A stretch of 64,000 bases of DNA, taken from contig NZ_NESI01000012.1 in NCBI RefSeq assembly GCF_002778325.1, positions 1 through 64,000 of the forward strand, written 5' to 3'. Positions 51,246 to 59,152 of the stretch are shown here, piece by piece (position 1 is the first letter of the stretch; each line of letters starts with the position of its first letter). The stretch is from Limnohabitans sp. B9-3 (GTDB taxonomy: Bacteria > Pseudomonadota > Gammaproteobacteria > Burkholderiales > Burkholderiaceae_C). Position numbers and translations under genes: made by a program. The notes below the pieces were generated by a model, which ran no database searches, had not been told where the DNA came from, and saw only the letters and a program-made list of their open reading frames with translations.

Positions 51246-52037
51246 TCAGATCAAACCGTTGTAGGTGATGGTGACCGGCGCATGGTCTGAGAACTTCTCG
51301 TCTTTGTAGATGTGCTCTGCATGCGCCTTGGCCGCCACGGCGGGCGTGGCCAAGTGGTAGTCCAAGCGCCAACCCACGTTGTTGGCATAGGCTTGGCCAC
51401 GGTTGCTCCACCAGGTGTAGCAAGCGTCGGTGGTGTTGGGTTGCAGTTGGCGGTACACGTCGACGATGCCACCTTGCGTTGTGAGCTCCGTCATCCAAGC
51501 GCGTTCTTCGGGCAAGAAGCCGCTGTTCTTTTTGTTGCCTTTCCAGTTTTTCAAGTCGGCCTCGTTGTGCGCAATGTTGATGTCGCCGCACAACACAAAC
51601 TCGCGGTCTTGTTTCAAGGCGTTGAGGTGTGGGTAAATGGCGGCCAAGAAACGAAACTTCGCATCTTGGCGCTCAGGACCCGATGATCCGCTGGGAAAGT
51701 AGCTGCTGATGATGGACAGCTTTTGGGTGGGCGTGTCAAAACGCAGCTCAATGTAGCGGCCTTCGGCATCGAACTCGCCGCCGTCAAAACCCACGATCAC
51801 GTCGCTGGGCTCGTGCTTGGTGTACACGCCTACGCCCGAGTAGCCCTTTTTCTCGGCGTAATGAAAGTGGCCTTTCAAGCCTGCCAATGTGTCGAAGTTG
51901 CCCGCGATGTCTGGGGCTTGGGCTTTGATTTCTTGCACGCAAATACAATCAGGGCTGGCTTTTTCGAGCCAAGCTTCCACGCCCTTGCGGGCGGCTGAAC
52001 GAATACCGTTGAGGTTGAGGCTGGTTAGTTTGAACAA
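51246..52037 (-). CDS. xthA: Exodeoxyribonuclease III (XthA)
   Basis: XthA repairs abasic sites and trims 3' ends. The 263-residue endonuclease-fold protein shows LTSLNLNGIRSAARKGVEAW, CVQEIKAQAPDIAGN, VLCGDINIAHNEADL, LDYHLATPA and FSDHAPVTI. The start codon is TTG at 52037 (reading LFKLTSLN), because the nearest upstream ATG is out of frame. The divergent pyrE start is only 11 bases away. Confidence 0.93.
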   Translation of the reverse strand: MFKLTSLNLNGIRSAARKGVEAWLEKASPDCICVQEIKAQAPDIAGNFDTLAGLKGHFHYAEKKGYSGVGVYTKHEPSDVIVGFDGGEFDAEGRYIELRFDTPTQKLSIISSYFPSGSSGPERQDAKFRFLAAIYPHLNALKQDREFVLCGDINIAHNEADLKNWKGNKKNSGFLPEERAWMTELTTQGGIVDVYRQLQPNTTDACYTWWSNRGQAYANNVGWRLDYHLATPAVAAKAHAEHIYKDEKFSDHAPVTITYNGLI

Positions 52038-52048
52038 GGAATTTCCCC

Positions 52049-52747
52049 ATGAGTCAGAGTGCGGCTGCCAACGACGTGTTGGCGCAAGAGTTTGTGCAAT
52101 TTTCGCTGGATTGTGGCGTGCTGAAATTTGGGGAGTTCAAAACCAAAGCGGGCCGCATGAGCCCTTACTTTTTCAATGCGGGTTTGTTTGACGATGGCGC
52201 CAAACTCGGTAAGTTGGCCAGCTTTTACGCGCAGCGCTTGGTGCAAAGCGGCATCGAGTTCGACATGATTTTTGGCCCCGCTTACAAAGGCATTCCGTTG
52301 GGCGCTGCGGTGTCGATTGAGTTGGCGCGCTTAGGCCGTAACGTACCTTTCGCTTACAACCGCAAAGAAGCCAAAGACCACGGTGAAGGCGGCAGCTTGG
52401 TGGGCGCACCGCTCAAAGGCCGCGTGTTGATCGTGGACGACGTGATGAGCGCAGGCACTGCCGCTCGCGAATCGATTGCTCTCATCAAAGCCGCAGGCGC
52501 CACGCCGCATGCGGTGGCAATTGCATTGGATCGCCAAGAAATGGCGACCGAAAAACAAGCCGATGGCACCACCAAAGATGTGCCCTACAGCGCCGTGCAA
52601 TATGTGCGTGAACAAGTCGGCTTGCAGGTGTGTGCGATTGCGGAGCTGAGTGATTTGCTGACGTATTTGAACGCGCAGCCTGACAACGCGATGGGCGAGC
52701 ATTTGGTGCGCACGCAGGCTTATCGCGAGCGCTACGGCGTGAAGTAA
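52049..52747 (+). CDS. pyrE: Orotate phosphoribosyltransferase (PyrE)
   Basis: PyrE converts orotate and PRPP into orotidine monophosphate in pyrimidine synthesis. The 232-residue product has the PRPP loop RVLIVDDVMSAGTAARESI, FDMIFGPAYKGIPLGAAVSI and FAYNRKEAKDHGEGGSLVG. AAGGAA lies eight bases before the ATG and overlaps the opposing xthA start. A hairpin follows three bases after the stop. Confidence 0.96.
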   Translation: MSQSAAANDVLAQEFVQFSLDCGVLKFGEFKTKAGRMSPYFFNAGLFDDGAKLGKLASFYAQRLVQSGIEFDMIFGPAYKGIPLGAAVSIELARLGRNVPFAYNRKEAKDHGEGGSLVGAPLKGRVLIVDDVMSAGTAARESIALIKAAGATPHAVAIALDRQEMATEKQADGTTKDVPYSAVQYVREQVGLQVCAIAELSDLLTYLNAQPDNAMGEHLVRTQAYRERYGVK

Positions 52748-52749
52748 GA

Positions 52750-52769
52750 CGAGCCCCAGAGGGGGCTCG
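52750..52769. terminator. GC-rich hairpin between pyrE and a convergent Bug gene
   Basis: CGAGCCCC and GGGGCTCG form a perfect eight-bp stem with a four-base loop, just past the pyrE stop. There is no T-run after it, so it may act as a transcription barrier or mRNA 3' end stabiliser rather than a classical intrinsic terminator. Confidence 0.5.
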
Positions 52770-52792
52770 CAGTTGGAGAGTTTGCGTTGCTG

Positions 52793-53761
52793 TTAAAGCG
52801 GCTTGAACCCCATGTTTTTCACCACTTTGCCCCAGTTTTCAAAATCCTTGTTCATCAAGTCTGTGAAAAATTCTGGCGGTTCGGTGTGAATTTCTAGGCC
52901 CAGTTTTTTCATACGTTCACGCACATCGGGTTGCTGCAAGGCCCAGTTGACCTCTTTGTTGATGAGGTTCGTGATCTCGCGTGGCACACCGGCCGGGCCG
53001 ATGATGCCAAACCAGCCGCCAGACGCATAACCGGGCACGGTCTCCGCGATGGTGGGGATGTTGGGGTAGTCGGGAGAGCGTGTTGCGCGTGCGATGCCCA
53101 ACAAGCGAAGCTTGCCCGAGTCGATCAAGGGTTGCACAGAAATGAATGAGCCAATCGACGCTGAAATCTCGCCCCCCAACATCTGGGTAAACACAGCACC
53201 CATGTCTCGGTAGGGGACGTGCATGTAGTCAAAGCCTGCCATCATGCGAAATTGCTCGGTCGCAAAGTGCAGGAATGCGCCCTCGCCATTGGTACCGAAC
53301 GTCAATTTACCGGGATTGGCTTTGCCGTAGTCAATCAACTCCTTGACCGTTTTGAAGGGGGTCTTGGGACTGGCCACCAAGGCGACAAAGTTGGAGGCCA
53401 TCATGGCCATGGGCGTGAAATCTTTGCGCGAGTCGTAGGCCACTTTGGCGTAGGCCAAGGGCACGATGACCATGTTGCCGCCTTGACCACAGCCCAAGGT
53501 GTAACCATCGGCAGGTGCTTGCTTGATCAGCGTCAGGCCGAGTTGGCCGGCAGAGCCCGCGCGGTTGTCAATCACAATGGGTTGGCCTAGCCGCTCCGTT
53601 AATTTAGGGGCAATCAGGCGGGACAAAATGTCACAGCTGTCACCAGGCCCCGCAGGGACAATGATGCGAATCGGCCTGTTGGGATAGGCTTGGGCCAGAG
53701 CTTGGCCACCCACACCAGCCAGTAGTGCAGCGGCAATCAGAGATAGCGTTTTTTTCAGCAT
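52793..53761 (-). CDS. Bug-family periplasmic receptor (module B, last in order)
   Basis: This is a 322-residue receptor with signal peptide MLKKTLSLIAAALLAGVGGQ cleaved near ALAQA. The core is RPIRIIVPAGPGDSCDILSR, IVIDNRAGSAGQLGLTLI and YMHVPYRDMGAVFTQMLGGE. The SCD sequence in the ligand loop is unusual. It is the third gene of a minus-strand run that begins with an alpha/beta hydrolase and another Bug receptor gene, 40 bases after that receptor. Confidence 0.9.
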   Translation of the reverse strand: MLKKTLSLIAAALLAGVGGQALAQAYPNRPIRIIVPAGPGDSCDILSRLIAPKLTERLGQPIVIDNRAGSAGQLGLTLIKQAPADGYTLGCGQGGNMVIVPLAYAKVAYDSRKDFTPMAMMASNFVALVASPKTPFKTVKELIDYGKANPGKLTFGTNGEGAFLHFATEQFRMMAGFDYMHVPYRDMGAVFTQMLGGEISASIGSFISVQPLIDSGKLRLLGIARATRSPDYPNIPTIAETVPGYASGGWFGIIGPAGVPREITNLINKEVNWALQQPDVRERMKKLGLEIHTEPPEFFTDLMNKDFENWGKVVKNMGFKPL

Positions 53762-53801
53762 GTTCGAGTTCTTTCAGGTTAGACAAATTCAGGGTTTGAT
53801 T

Positions 53802-54791
53802 TCATTCGGCTTTGATGTTCCCGTCTCGGATCACCTGCCCCCAACGTAGCAATTCAGACTTGATATAGGCCGAAAATTCTTCGATGCCCTCCCCACCGAG
53901 CTCATAGCCCAGGCTTTGCGCATCGGCACGAAACGCGGGTGTGGACATGACGGCTGCCACATCACTTTGCAAACGCTGCACCACGGCACTTGGCGTGCCG
54001 GCTGGGACGAACAAGCCATTCCAACCCGACGCTTCGACATCAGGCAAGCCGGCTTCTGCCAGTGTGGGTACCTCGGGCAGGATTGAAATTCGCTTAGCAC
54101 CCGCAACACCCAAGGCCATCAACTTACCCGAACGGATGTGCTGAGCGACCACCGCAGGCGCTAAATACGCAGCAGTCACATGGCCTGCTATCAAATCGGG
54201 AAGCTCTGCACCAATCGCTTTGTAGGGAATTTCTCGAACCTGAAGCCCCGTCACCATGTTGATCTTGGTGCCCAGTAACTGGGTGATCGAACCCGTGCCA
54301 CCAGAAGCAAACGTCAGAGATTGAGGCTGACTTTTGCCCAGCGCCAAATACTCCTTGAGCGTTTTGACGCCTGTGCCTGGAAACACCACAAATACCAGCG
54401 GTGTGCTGGTGAGTTTGGTGATGGGAATGAGGGCTTCGTTTAGACGACAGCAAGGGTCCTTGGTCAACAAGTCGTTCAGTGAGTTGTTGATATTCGCGTG
54501 AAATAAGGTGTGTCCGTCTGGTGCTGCGCGGGCTGCTTCGCGAGCGCCCAGAGCGCTGTTAGCACCTGGTCTGTTTTCCACCACCACGCTTTGCCCCAGC
54601 CGCTGCGAGAGGCCTTGTGTGAGTTTGCGCGCAAATACATCGACCGCGCTTCCAGGGCCTGCAGGTTCGATGATGCGAATGGTTTTGCTTGGGAAGTTTT
54701 GAGCGTGTACGCAGGGAGAGAGCGGCAACATAAAACTGGCCAATCCCAGCATCAGCGCACGGCCGCTGAACCTTGAAAAATAGGGTTTCAT
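53802..54791 (-). CDS. Bug-family periplasmic receptor (module B, middle)
   Basis: The product is 329 residues. The ATG at 54791 shares a base with the hydrolase stop (TGATG), so it is translationally coupled to it. The signal peptide ends near PCVHAQNF. The core is KTIRIIEPAGPGSAVDVFAR, VVVENRPGANSALGAREAA and VREIPYKAIGAELPDLIAGH. The segment DPCCRLNEALIPITKL contains a rare Cys-Cys pair. Confidence 0.9.
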   Translation of the reverse strand: MKPYFSRFSGRALMLGLASFMLPLSPCVHAQNFPSKTIRIIEPAGPGSAVDVFARKLTQGLSQRLGQSVVVENRPGANSALGAREAARAAPDGHTLFHANINNSLNDLLTKDPCCRLNEALIPITKLTSTPLVFVVFPGTGVKTLKEYLALGKSQPQSLTFASGGTGSITQLLGTKINMVTGLQVREIPYKAIGAELPDLIAGHVTAAYLAPAVVAQHIRSGKLMALGVAGAKRISILPEVPTLAEAGLPDVEASGWNGLFVPAGTPSAVVQRLQSDVAAVMSTPAFRADAQSLGYELGGEGIEEFSAYIKSELLRWGQVIRDGNIKAE

Positions 54792-55654
54792 CAATTGCTG
54801 GCTCCATTCAGTGCGGTGTTGCTCACCGAGTTCATAAAGTCGGCAAAAACAGTGGCGAGCGTCGCTTCATGCGCAGCCCAATCAGAAAACGGCAGCACCG
54901 CAACATCCTGATCTTGGATGGGCAGTTCGTACAAGATGCTGTTGGGAATCAAGGCTGCCGCAGCATGGCCGTTGACGGACGCATGGGTTTTGTCGTTGCC
55001 CGGCACGACGATGGTGGGCACACGAATAGCGCGCATGACATCGTCTTCCATCCCCAGCACGGGTTTTCGCGGTCCTCTGAGAAATATCGAGAGCCAATGT
55101 TGCATCACACGGATGTATTCGGCGGGGTCCATCGCCATCAAGCGCGGTAAATTGGCGGGGTTGGCTTCGATGCGTTCGCGGTATTGGTCGGTCTCGCAAA
55201 CAGCTTGCATGCCGCCTTGTTGTGCTGCCTCAATGAACTGACCGTAATACGTGTGAGGCAAACGTCCCGCCGCAAAGTCGCCGCCGGTGATGCGCATCAG
55301 CACCAGCCCTTTGACCGCTTCCGGATGGCGTTGGTTGAACAACATGGACAACCGTGCACCCGACGAAGTGCCGCCAATAAAGGCAGGCGTGGCGTGCAAT
55401 TGCCTAAGCAACTCGAACAAATCGTCGGCCCAAATTTCTTCTTCGCCATCGTGTCCTGCGATCAAAACATCGGAGGCACCGGTGTTGCGGCGATCGTGCA
55501 GCAACACACGAAACCCTTTTGCTGCTATTTTTTCTGCAAAAGGAATGAACTCATTGAAACCGCGTCGCCCGCCAGTGACCAGCGCCAGCCATGGCCCCGT
55601 GTCACCCATCACTTGGTAGTGAATTCTGACTTCACGAATTTGTAAAAAAGGCAT
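54791..55654 (-). CDS. Alpha/beta hydrolase (module B)
   Basis: The 287-residue alpha/beta hydrolase has the nucleophile elbow FIGGTSSGARLSMLF (serine in GTSSG), the oxyanion-region LALVTGGRRGFNEFIP, and VLLHDRRNTGASD, which is typical of meta-cleavage-product and ester hydrolases. The C-terminal catalytic histidine lies in the AAHEATLATV region. It is followed directly by two Bug receptor genes. It may release an acid from an ester or lactone taken up from outside. Confidence 0.86.
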   Translation of the reverse strand: MPFLQIREVRIHYQVMGDTGPWLALVTGGRRGFNEFIPFAEKIAAKGFRVLLHDRRNTGASDVLIAGHDGEEEIWADDLFELLRQLHATPAFIGGTSSGARLSMLFNQRHPEAVKGLVLMRITGGDFAAGRLPHTYYGQFIEAAQQGGMQAVCETDQYRERIEANPANLPRLMAMDPAEYIRVMQHWLSIFLRGPRKPVLGMEDDVMRAIRVPTIVVPGNDKTHASVNGHAAAALIPNSILYELPIQDQDVAVLPFSDWAAHEATLATVFADFMNSVSNTALNGASN

Positions 55655-55790
55655 TGAACTTGTCTTTCAAAGAGTGACTCAAAAGATGGGCCGCACGGGT
55701 GAGCACGCTATCCCGCACACGACTCTGCGTCCAGGTGCTTGGTGATAAATTGCCCTTACGCATTTTTAAAACCTTAACCAGAGACGCCGA

Positions 55791-56366
55791 ATGAACACGC
55801 CCAAACCTGACCGCCTGCCCGAAATGCCCCGAGAGCAAATGACCGATGCACAGCGTGCTGCGGTGGATGAACTGATCAGTGGACCTCGGGGCAAACTCAG
55901 CGGACCGTTTGTGCCCTTGATGCGCAGTCCGGAGTTGATGCGGCGTTTGCAAAAAGTGGGTGAATACCTGCGCTACGACAACACTGTGGGTTTGCACAAT
56001 TCTGAATTCGCGGTCTTGTTGGTGGCGCGTCATTGGTCGCAGTCGGTGGAGTGGCATATTCACAAGCCGATCGCCATGAAAGCCGGCGTGAGCGAAGAGA
56101 CCTGCGATGCGATTGCCGAAGGTCGCCGCCCACCGCACATGAGCACTGAGGAAACTGTGGTGTACGAGTTTTTGCAAGAGCTGCTGCACAACCAATCGGT
56201 GAGCGACGTCACTTGGGCCGCTGCCCAAAAAATGTTTGGCGACCAAGGCGTCATAGACATGACAGCGCACTGCGGTTACTACAGCTTGTTGGCGATGGTG
56301 CTGAACACCACGCGCCGCGGGTTGCCCGACAACGCGGCACCCGGCATTGCGCCATTTCCTCAGTAA
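55791..56366 (+). CDS. Carboxymuconolactone decarboxylase-like protein
   Basis: The 191-residue helical protein has the CMD/AhpD fold pattern ELMRRLQKVGEYLRYDNTV, ARHWSQSVEWHIHKPIAMKA and LLHNQSVSDVTWAAAQKMFG. It lacks the CxxC pair of AhpD peroxidase-like members, and the histidine pair EWHIHK is kept. This points to the lactone-decarboxylase side of the family, though the substrate is unknown. It is divergent from the hydrolase gene and convergent with the cupin gene. Confidence 0.84.
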   Translation: MNTPKPDRLPEMPREQMTDAQRAAVDELISGPRGKLSGPFVPLMRSPELMRRLQKVGEYLRYDNTVGLHNSEFAVLLVARHWSQSVEWHIHKPIAMKAGVSEETCDAIAEGRRPPHMSTEETVVYEFLQELLHNQSVSDVTWAAAQKMFGDQGVIDMTAHCGYYSLLAMVLNTTRRGLPDNAAPGIAPFPQ

Positions 56367-56396
56367 ATTTTTCGGGTTGCATGCCGGCTTTGTTAC

Positions 56397-56891
56397 TCAA
56401 CCAAAAGCGTTGAGTGTTTGACCCCCAGCTTGAACTGGGTTGGCGTGCACCAAAATCACCGCCATCACACAGGTCTGGGTGCCTCGGTTGATCCAGTTGT
56501 GCACGGTGCCGCGTTGCACCATGACATCGCCTGCTTTGAGGTGCACTTCTTCTCCCGACTCCAACTCCATGTCGATCTCGCCAGACATGACGACGATGTA
56601 ATCGACCGAGTCGGTGCGGTGTACGCGCTGCTGAACACCGGGATGAAAGTCGAGGACACGAAACACACTGCCGTTTTCAATGATCGAAAACTTGCCCTCA
56701 CGTTTGCCTGCATCCACATGGCCATTGTTGTTCGCGGGGCTGGTGTCTGTGGTCCAGACATTACAAACATAACCATTGGGCCGGCCTTGACGGAAATGGC
56801 TGCAGATTTCGTCGATTTCGACGATGGCTTTGCCTTGTTCATCGTGACCTGTCACGACGCGGCGAATGGATGGGTTGATGGATTGAGTCAT
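56397..56891 (-). CDS. Cupin-domain protein, paralogue of the one in module A
   Basis: The 164-residue product starts MTQSINPSIRRVVTGHDEQG, a near match to the module A cupin. The barrel contains SVDYIVVMSGEIDMELESGE and KAGDVMVQRGTVHNWINRGT. It is shorter than its paralogue by about 19 residues, mainly before the barrel. It is encoded 42 bases downstream of a Bug receptor gene on the same strand. Co-occurrence with Bug, IclR and luciferase-like genes in both modules suggests a shared biochemical step. Confidence 0.82.
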   Translation of the reverse strand: MTQSINPSIRRVVTGHDEQGKAIVEIDEICSHFRQGRPNGYVCNVWTTDTSPANNNGHVDAGKREGKFSIIENGSVFRVLDFHPGVQQRVHRTDSVDYIVVMSGEIDMELESGEEVHLKAGDVMVQRGTVHNWINRGTQTCVMAVILVHANPVQAGGQTLNAFG

Positions 56892-56933
56892 ACAAAGGGT
56901 TCCTCAGAAGTGATGCGTTGGTTTGTGTATAGG

Positions 56934-57917
56934 TCAGTTGACGCCGCCTGGGATCTGGGCAGCAATTTGTCGAAGTTTGGCGGTTTCGGTGCGGATTTCT
57001 TGCACCATTTGTTCTGGTGTGCTGCCTACCAAGGTCATCCCCATGCCGTTGAGTTTGCGTTGCACATCAGGTTCTGCCAGTGCAGTTTTGACGGACGCAT
57101 TCAAGCGCGCTTGAATTTCGGGAGGCAGCCCTTTGGGCGCAAAAATTCCGACCCAATAGGTGAGGTCATAGCCCGTTAGGCCACCTTCACTGAGTGTTGG
57201 GATGTCCGGGTAACGTGGATCACGCACAGAACTGGTGGTGCCAATCAGACGGACTTTGTCTGCATCGATTTGCGGTTTGGCTGCGCCATCAAAAATCACT
57301 TGGCAAACGCCTGCCAACACATCTTGCATGCCTGGGCCTGAGCCTTTGTAGGGCACATGTACCATGTCTGTTTTGCCCATGGCATTGAACAGCTCCCCCG
57401 CAAAGTGCAGGCCGCTGCCCATGCCCGACGAGGCATAGTTGATTTTTCCTTTGGTTTTGGCGTCGCGTGCATAAGCCAAAAACTCAGGCAAATTTTTAGC
57501 AGGAACCGAGGGGTTGACCACCATCAGCAAGCCATATTTGCCGACCAATGAGATGGGCGTGAAATCGTTCACAGGGTCGTAAGACAATGACTTTTCCACC
57601 ACCGCCATGTAGGTCTTGGTGCCGTTGGTGGTCATCAGCAACTGATAGCCATCGGGCGTCATTTTGCTCACGGCTTCGCTGCCAATACGTCCTCCGCCAC
57701 CCGCGCGGTTTTCGATCACGATGTTTTGACCCAAGTTGCGAGACATGGCTTCGGCAATCACCCGACTTGCTTGATCTGAAAAGCCGCCAGCGGCATAGGG
57801 CACGATGGCTTTGATGGGGCGCACAGGGTAGCTTTGCGCATGCGCAATACTCGTTAGGCTGACCAATCCAACAAGGCCTAGCCAGGCTAAAAACTTAAGC
57901 TGACAAATCGATCTCAT
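56934..57917 (-). CDS. Bug-family periplasmic receptor (module B, first)
   Basis: The product is 327 residues. The ATG at 57917 begins a signal peptide (LKFLAWLGLVGLVSLTSIAH, cleaved near HAQSYP), with AAGGG upstream. The core is RPIKAIVPYAAGGFSDQASR, IVIENRAGGGGRIGSEAVSK and MVHVPYKGSGPGMQDVLAG. A longer frame starts inside the intergenic region and lacks a ribosome site. It is divergent from the IclR gene, 230 bases away, and the gap includes a short palindrome, TCGAATTTCGA. Confidence 0.91.
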   Translation of the reverse strand: MRSICQLKFLAWLGLVGLVSLTSIAHAQSYPVRPIKAIVPYAAGGFSDQASRVIAEAMSRNLGQNIVIENRAGGGGRIGSEAVSKMTPDGYQLLMTTNGTKTYMAVVEKSLSYDPVNDFTPISLVGKYGLLMVVNPSVPAKNLPEFLAYARDAKTKGKINYASSGMGSGLHFAGELFNAMGKTDMVHVPYKGSGPGMQDVLAGVCQVIFDGAAKPQIDADKVRLIGTTSSVRDPRYPDIPTLSEGGLTGYDLTYWVGIFAPKGLPPEIQARLNASVKTALAEPDVQRKLNGMGMTLVGSTPEQMVQEIRTETAKLRQIAAQIPGGVN

Positions 57918-58147
57918 AAGAAATAGCCCTTCGTCTGTGCGTGTTGACGGGTTGTATTCAGGTGAAAGAAAACGTGCATCGAATTTCGAAAATGAGTATG
58001 CGTGGGCGGTGATGGGTTGGCAATCAGGGTCCGCCCTGTGGTGGCATCTTGGCGACAGCCGCGTGGGAGTCATTCCGAATCATGGAATACTTCATTCGTC
58101 TTCTTGATCCGCCCCACCTTTTTTGTGACCTTTTAAGCACTACCACC

Positions 58148-58990
58148 ATGACCTCATCTGCAAAAAGTGAAGGTGCGCAAAGCATTGCGCGCGCCGCACT
58201 GCTGCTACGCACGCTATCGACCTTTGGGTCACAAGGTGCCGCATTGATGCAAATCAGCGCACTCACCCAGTTGCCCAAGGCCACCGCGCATCGCATCTTG
58301 TCGGCCATGCTGGATGAGCATTTGGTCGAGCGTCCTTGGGGCACCCGCAACTACCGGTTGGGCCCTGAGGTCTATGCGTTTGGCATCTCGGTGCGCCATG
58401 TGTTCGACATCAAGGCCATTGCCCAGCCGACGTTTGAACGACTGGCAAAAGCCACGGGCGAAACGGTGTACTTGGGCATTCGTTGTGGTTATGACGCGGT
58501 GTGCTTGGACAAGCGTCAAGGCCACTTGCCACAAAACGCTGAAATTTTGCAGGTCAACGACCGATGGCCTATGGGCATTGGCTCGTTCAGCTTGGCCATC
58601 TTGGCGCATTTGCCGGACGAAGAAATTGCTGAGATCGTGGCCTTTAATCAATTGCGCAGTCGCGATGACAAGTCGTTCAGCAAGATCTCCACAAGCATTC
58701 AGAAAACGCGCAAGAACGGCTATGCCCTCACAAAAACACGCGCATCCAACGGTATTTCAGGCATCGCCGTGCCTGTGCTTGACCGACGCCGTTACCCCAT
58801 TGGTTCCTTGTGTGCGGTGTCAACGCTTGCGCGCATGACGGGCAGTTACCTCAACGGTCTCGCCTCGACGTTGAAGCATGAGGCTGAAATTTTGTCTGCG
58901 CAGTATGAGCTCGCGCGCATGAACCCCAACCAGTCAGAGACTTGGCGCACCGCGATCAAGGACCCGCAAGCCCCTCGGATTGCTTATTAA
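58148..58990 (+). CDS. IclR-family transcriptional regulator (module B)
   Basis: The 280-residue product has an N-terminal winged helix (ARAALLLRTLSTFGSQGAAL, LPKATAHRILSAMLDEHLVE). The effector domain includes ETVYLGIRCGYDAVCLDKRQ, MGIGSFSLAILAHLPDEEI and ISGIAVPVLDRRRYPIGSL. The start at 58148 gives the usual length; the longer frame adds 33 residues of unrelated leader. It lies between a divergent Bug receptor gene and the monooxygenase operon, so it probably controls both. Confidence 0.88.
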   Translation: MTSSAKSEGAQSIARAALLLRTLSTFGSQGAALMQISALTQLPKATAHRILSAMLDEHLVERPWGTRNYRLGPEVYAFGISVRHVFDIKAIAQPTFERLAKATGETVYLGIRCGYDAVCLDKRQGHLPQNAEILQVNDRWPMGIGSFSLAILAHLPDEEIAEIVAFNQLRSRDDKSFSKISTSIQKTRKNGYALTKTRASNGISGIAVPVLDRRRYPIGSLCAVSTLARMTGSYLNGLASTLKHEAEILSAQYELARMNPNQSETWRTAIKDPQAPRIAY

Positions 58991-59090
58991 TACAAACCCA
59001 TGCAGTTGGGCCATTTCAGCGGCCTTGACCATGGGAATTCCCTTAGTCAAAAATTCCGTATGTTGGAACACCTTGTTAAATTCAATCCGA

Positions 59091-59109
59091 ATCCATTTCT
59101 AGAATGGAT
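59091..59109. promoter_or_regulatory. Likely operator ahead of the monooxygenase operon
   Basis: ATCCATTTCTAGAATGGAT is a perfect inverted repeat with seven-bp arms around a five-base centre, about 44 bases before the monooxygenase ATG. The spacing and dyad shape suit an IclR-family dimer. The gene for such a regulator ends 100 bases upstream. A second, shorter palindrome, GGGAATTCCC, lies at about 59034-59043. Confidence 0.5.
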
Positions 59110-59152
59110 ATACATCTGTTTATCGCTGCCACTCAAACATCAGGACTTCATC

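Noticed and set aside
55632-56270. Minus-strand frame of 212 codons
   Set aside because: It overlaps the carboxymuconolactone-decarboxylase-like gene in antisense and shows no family motifs.
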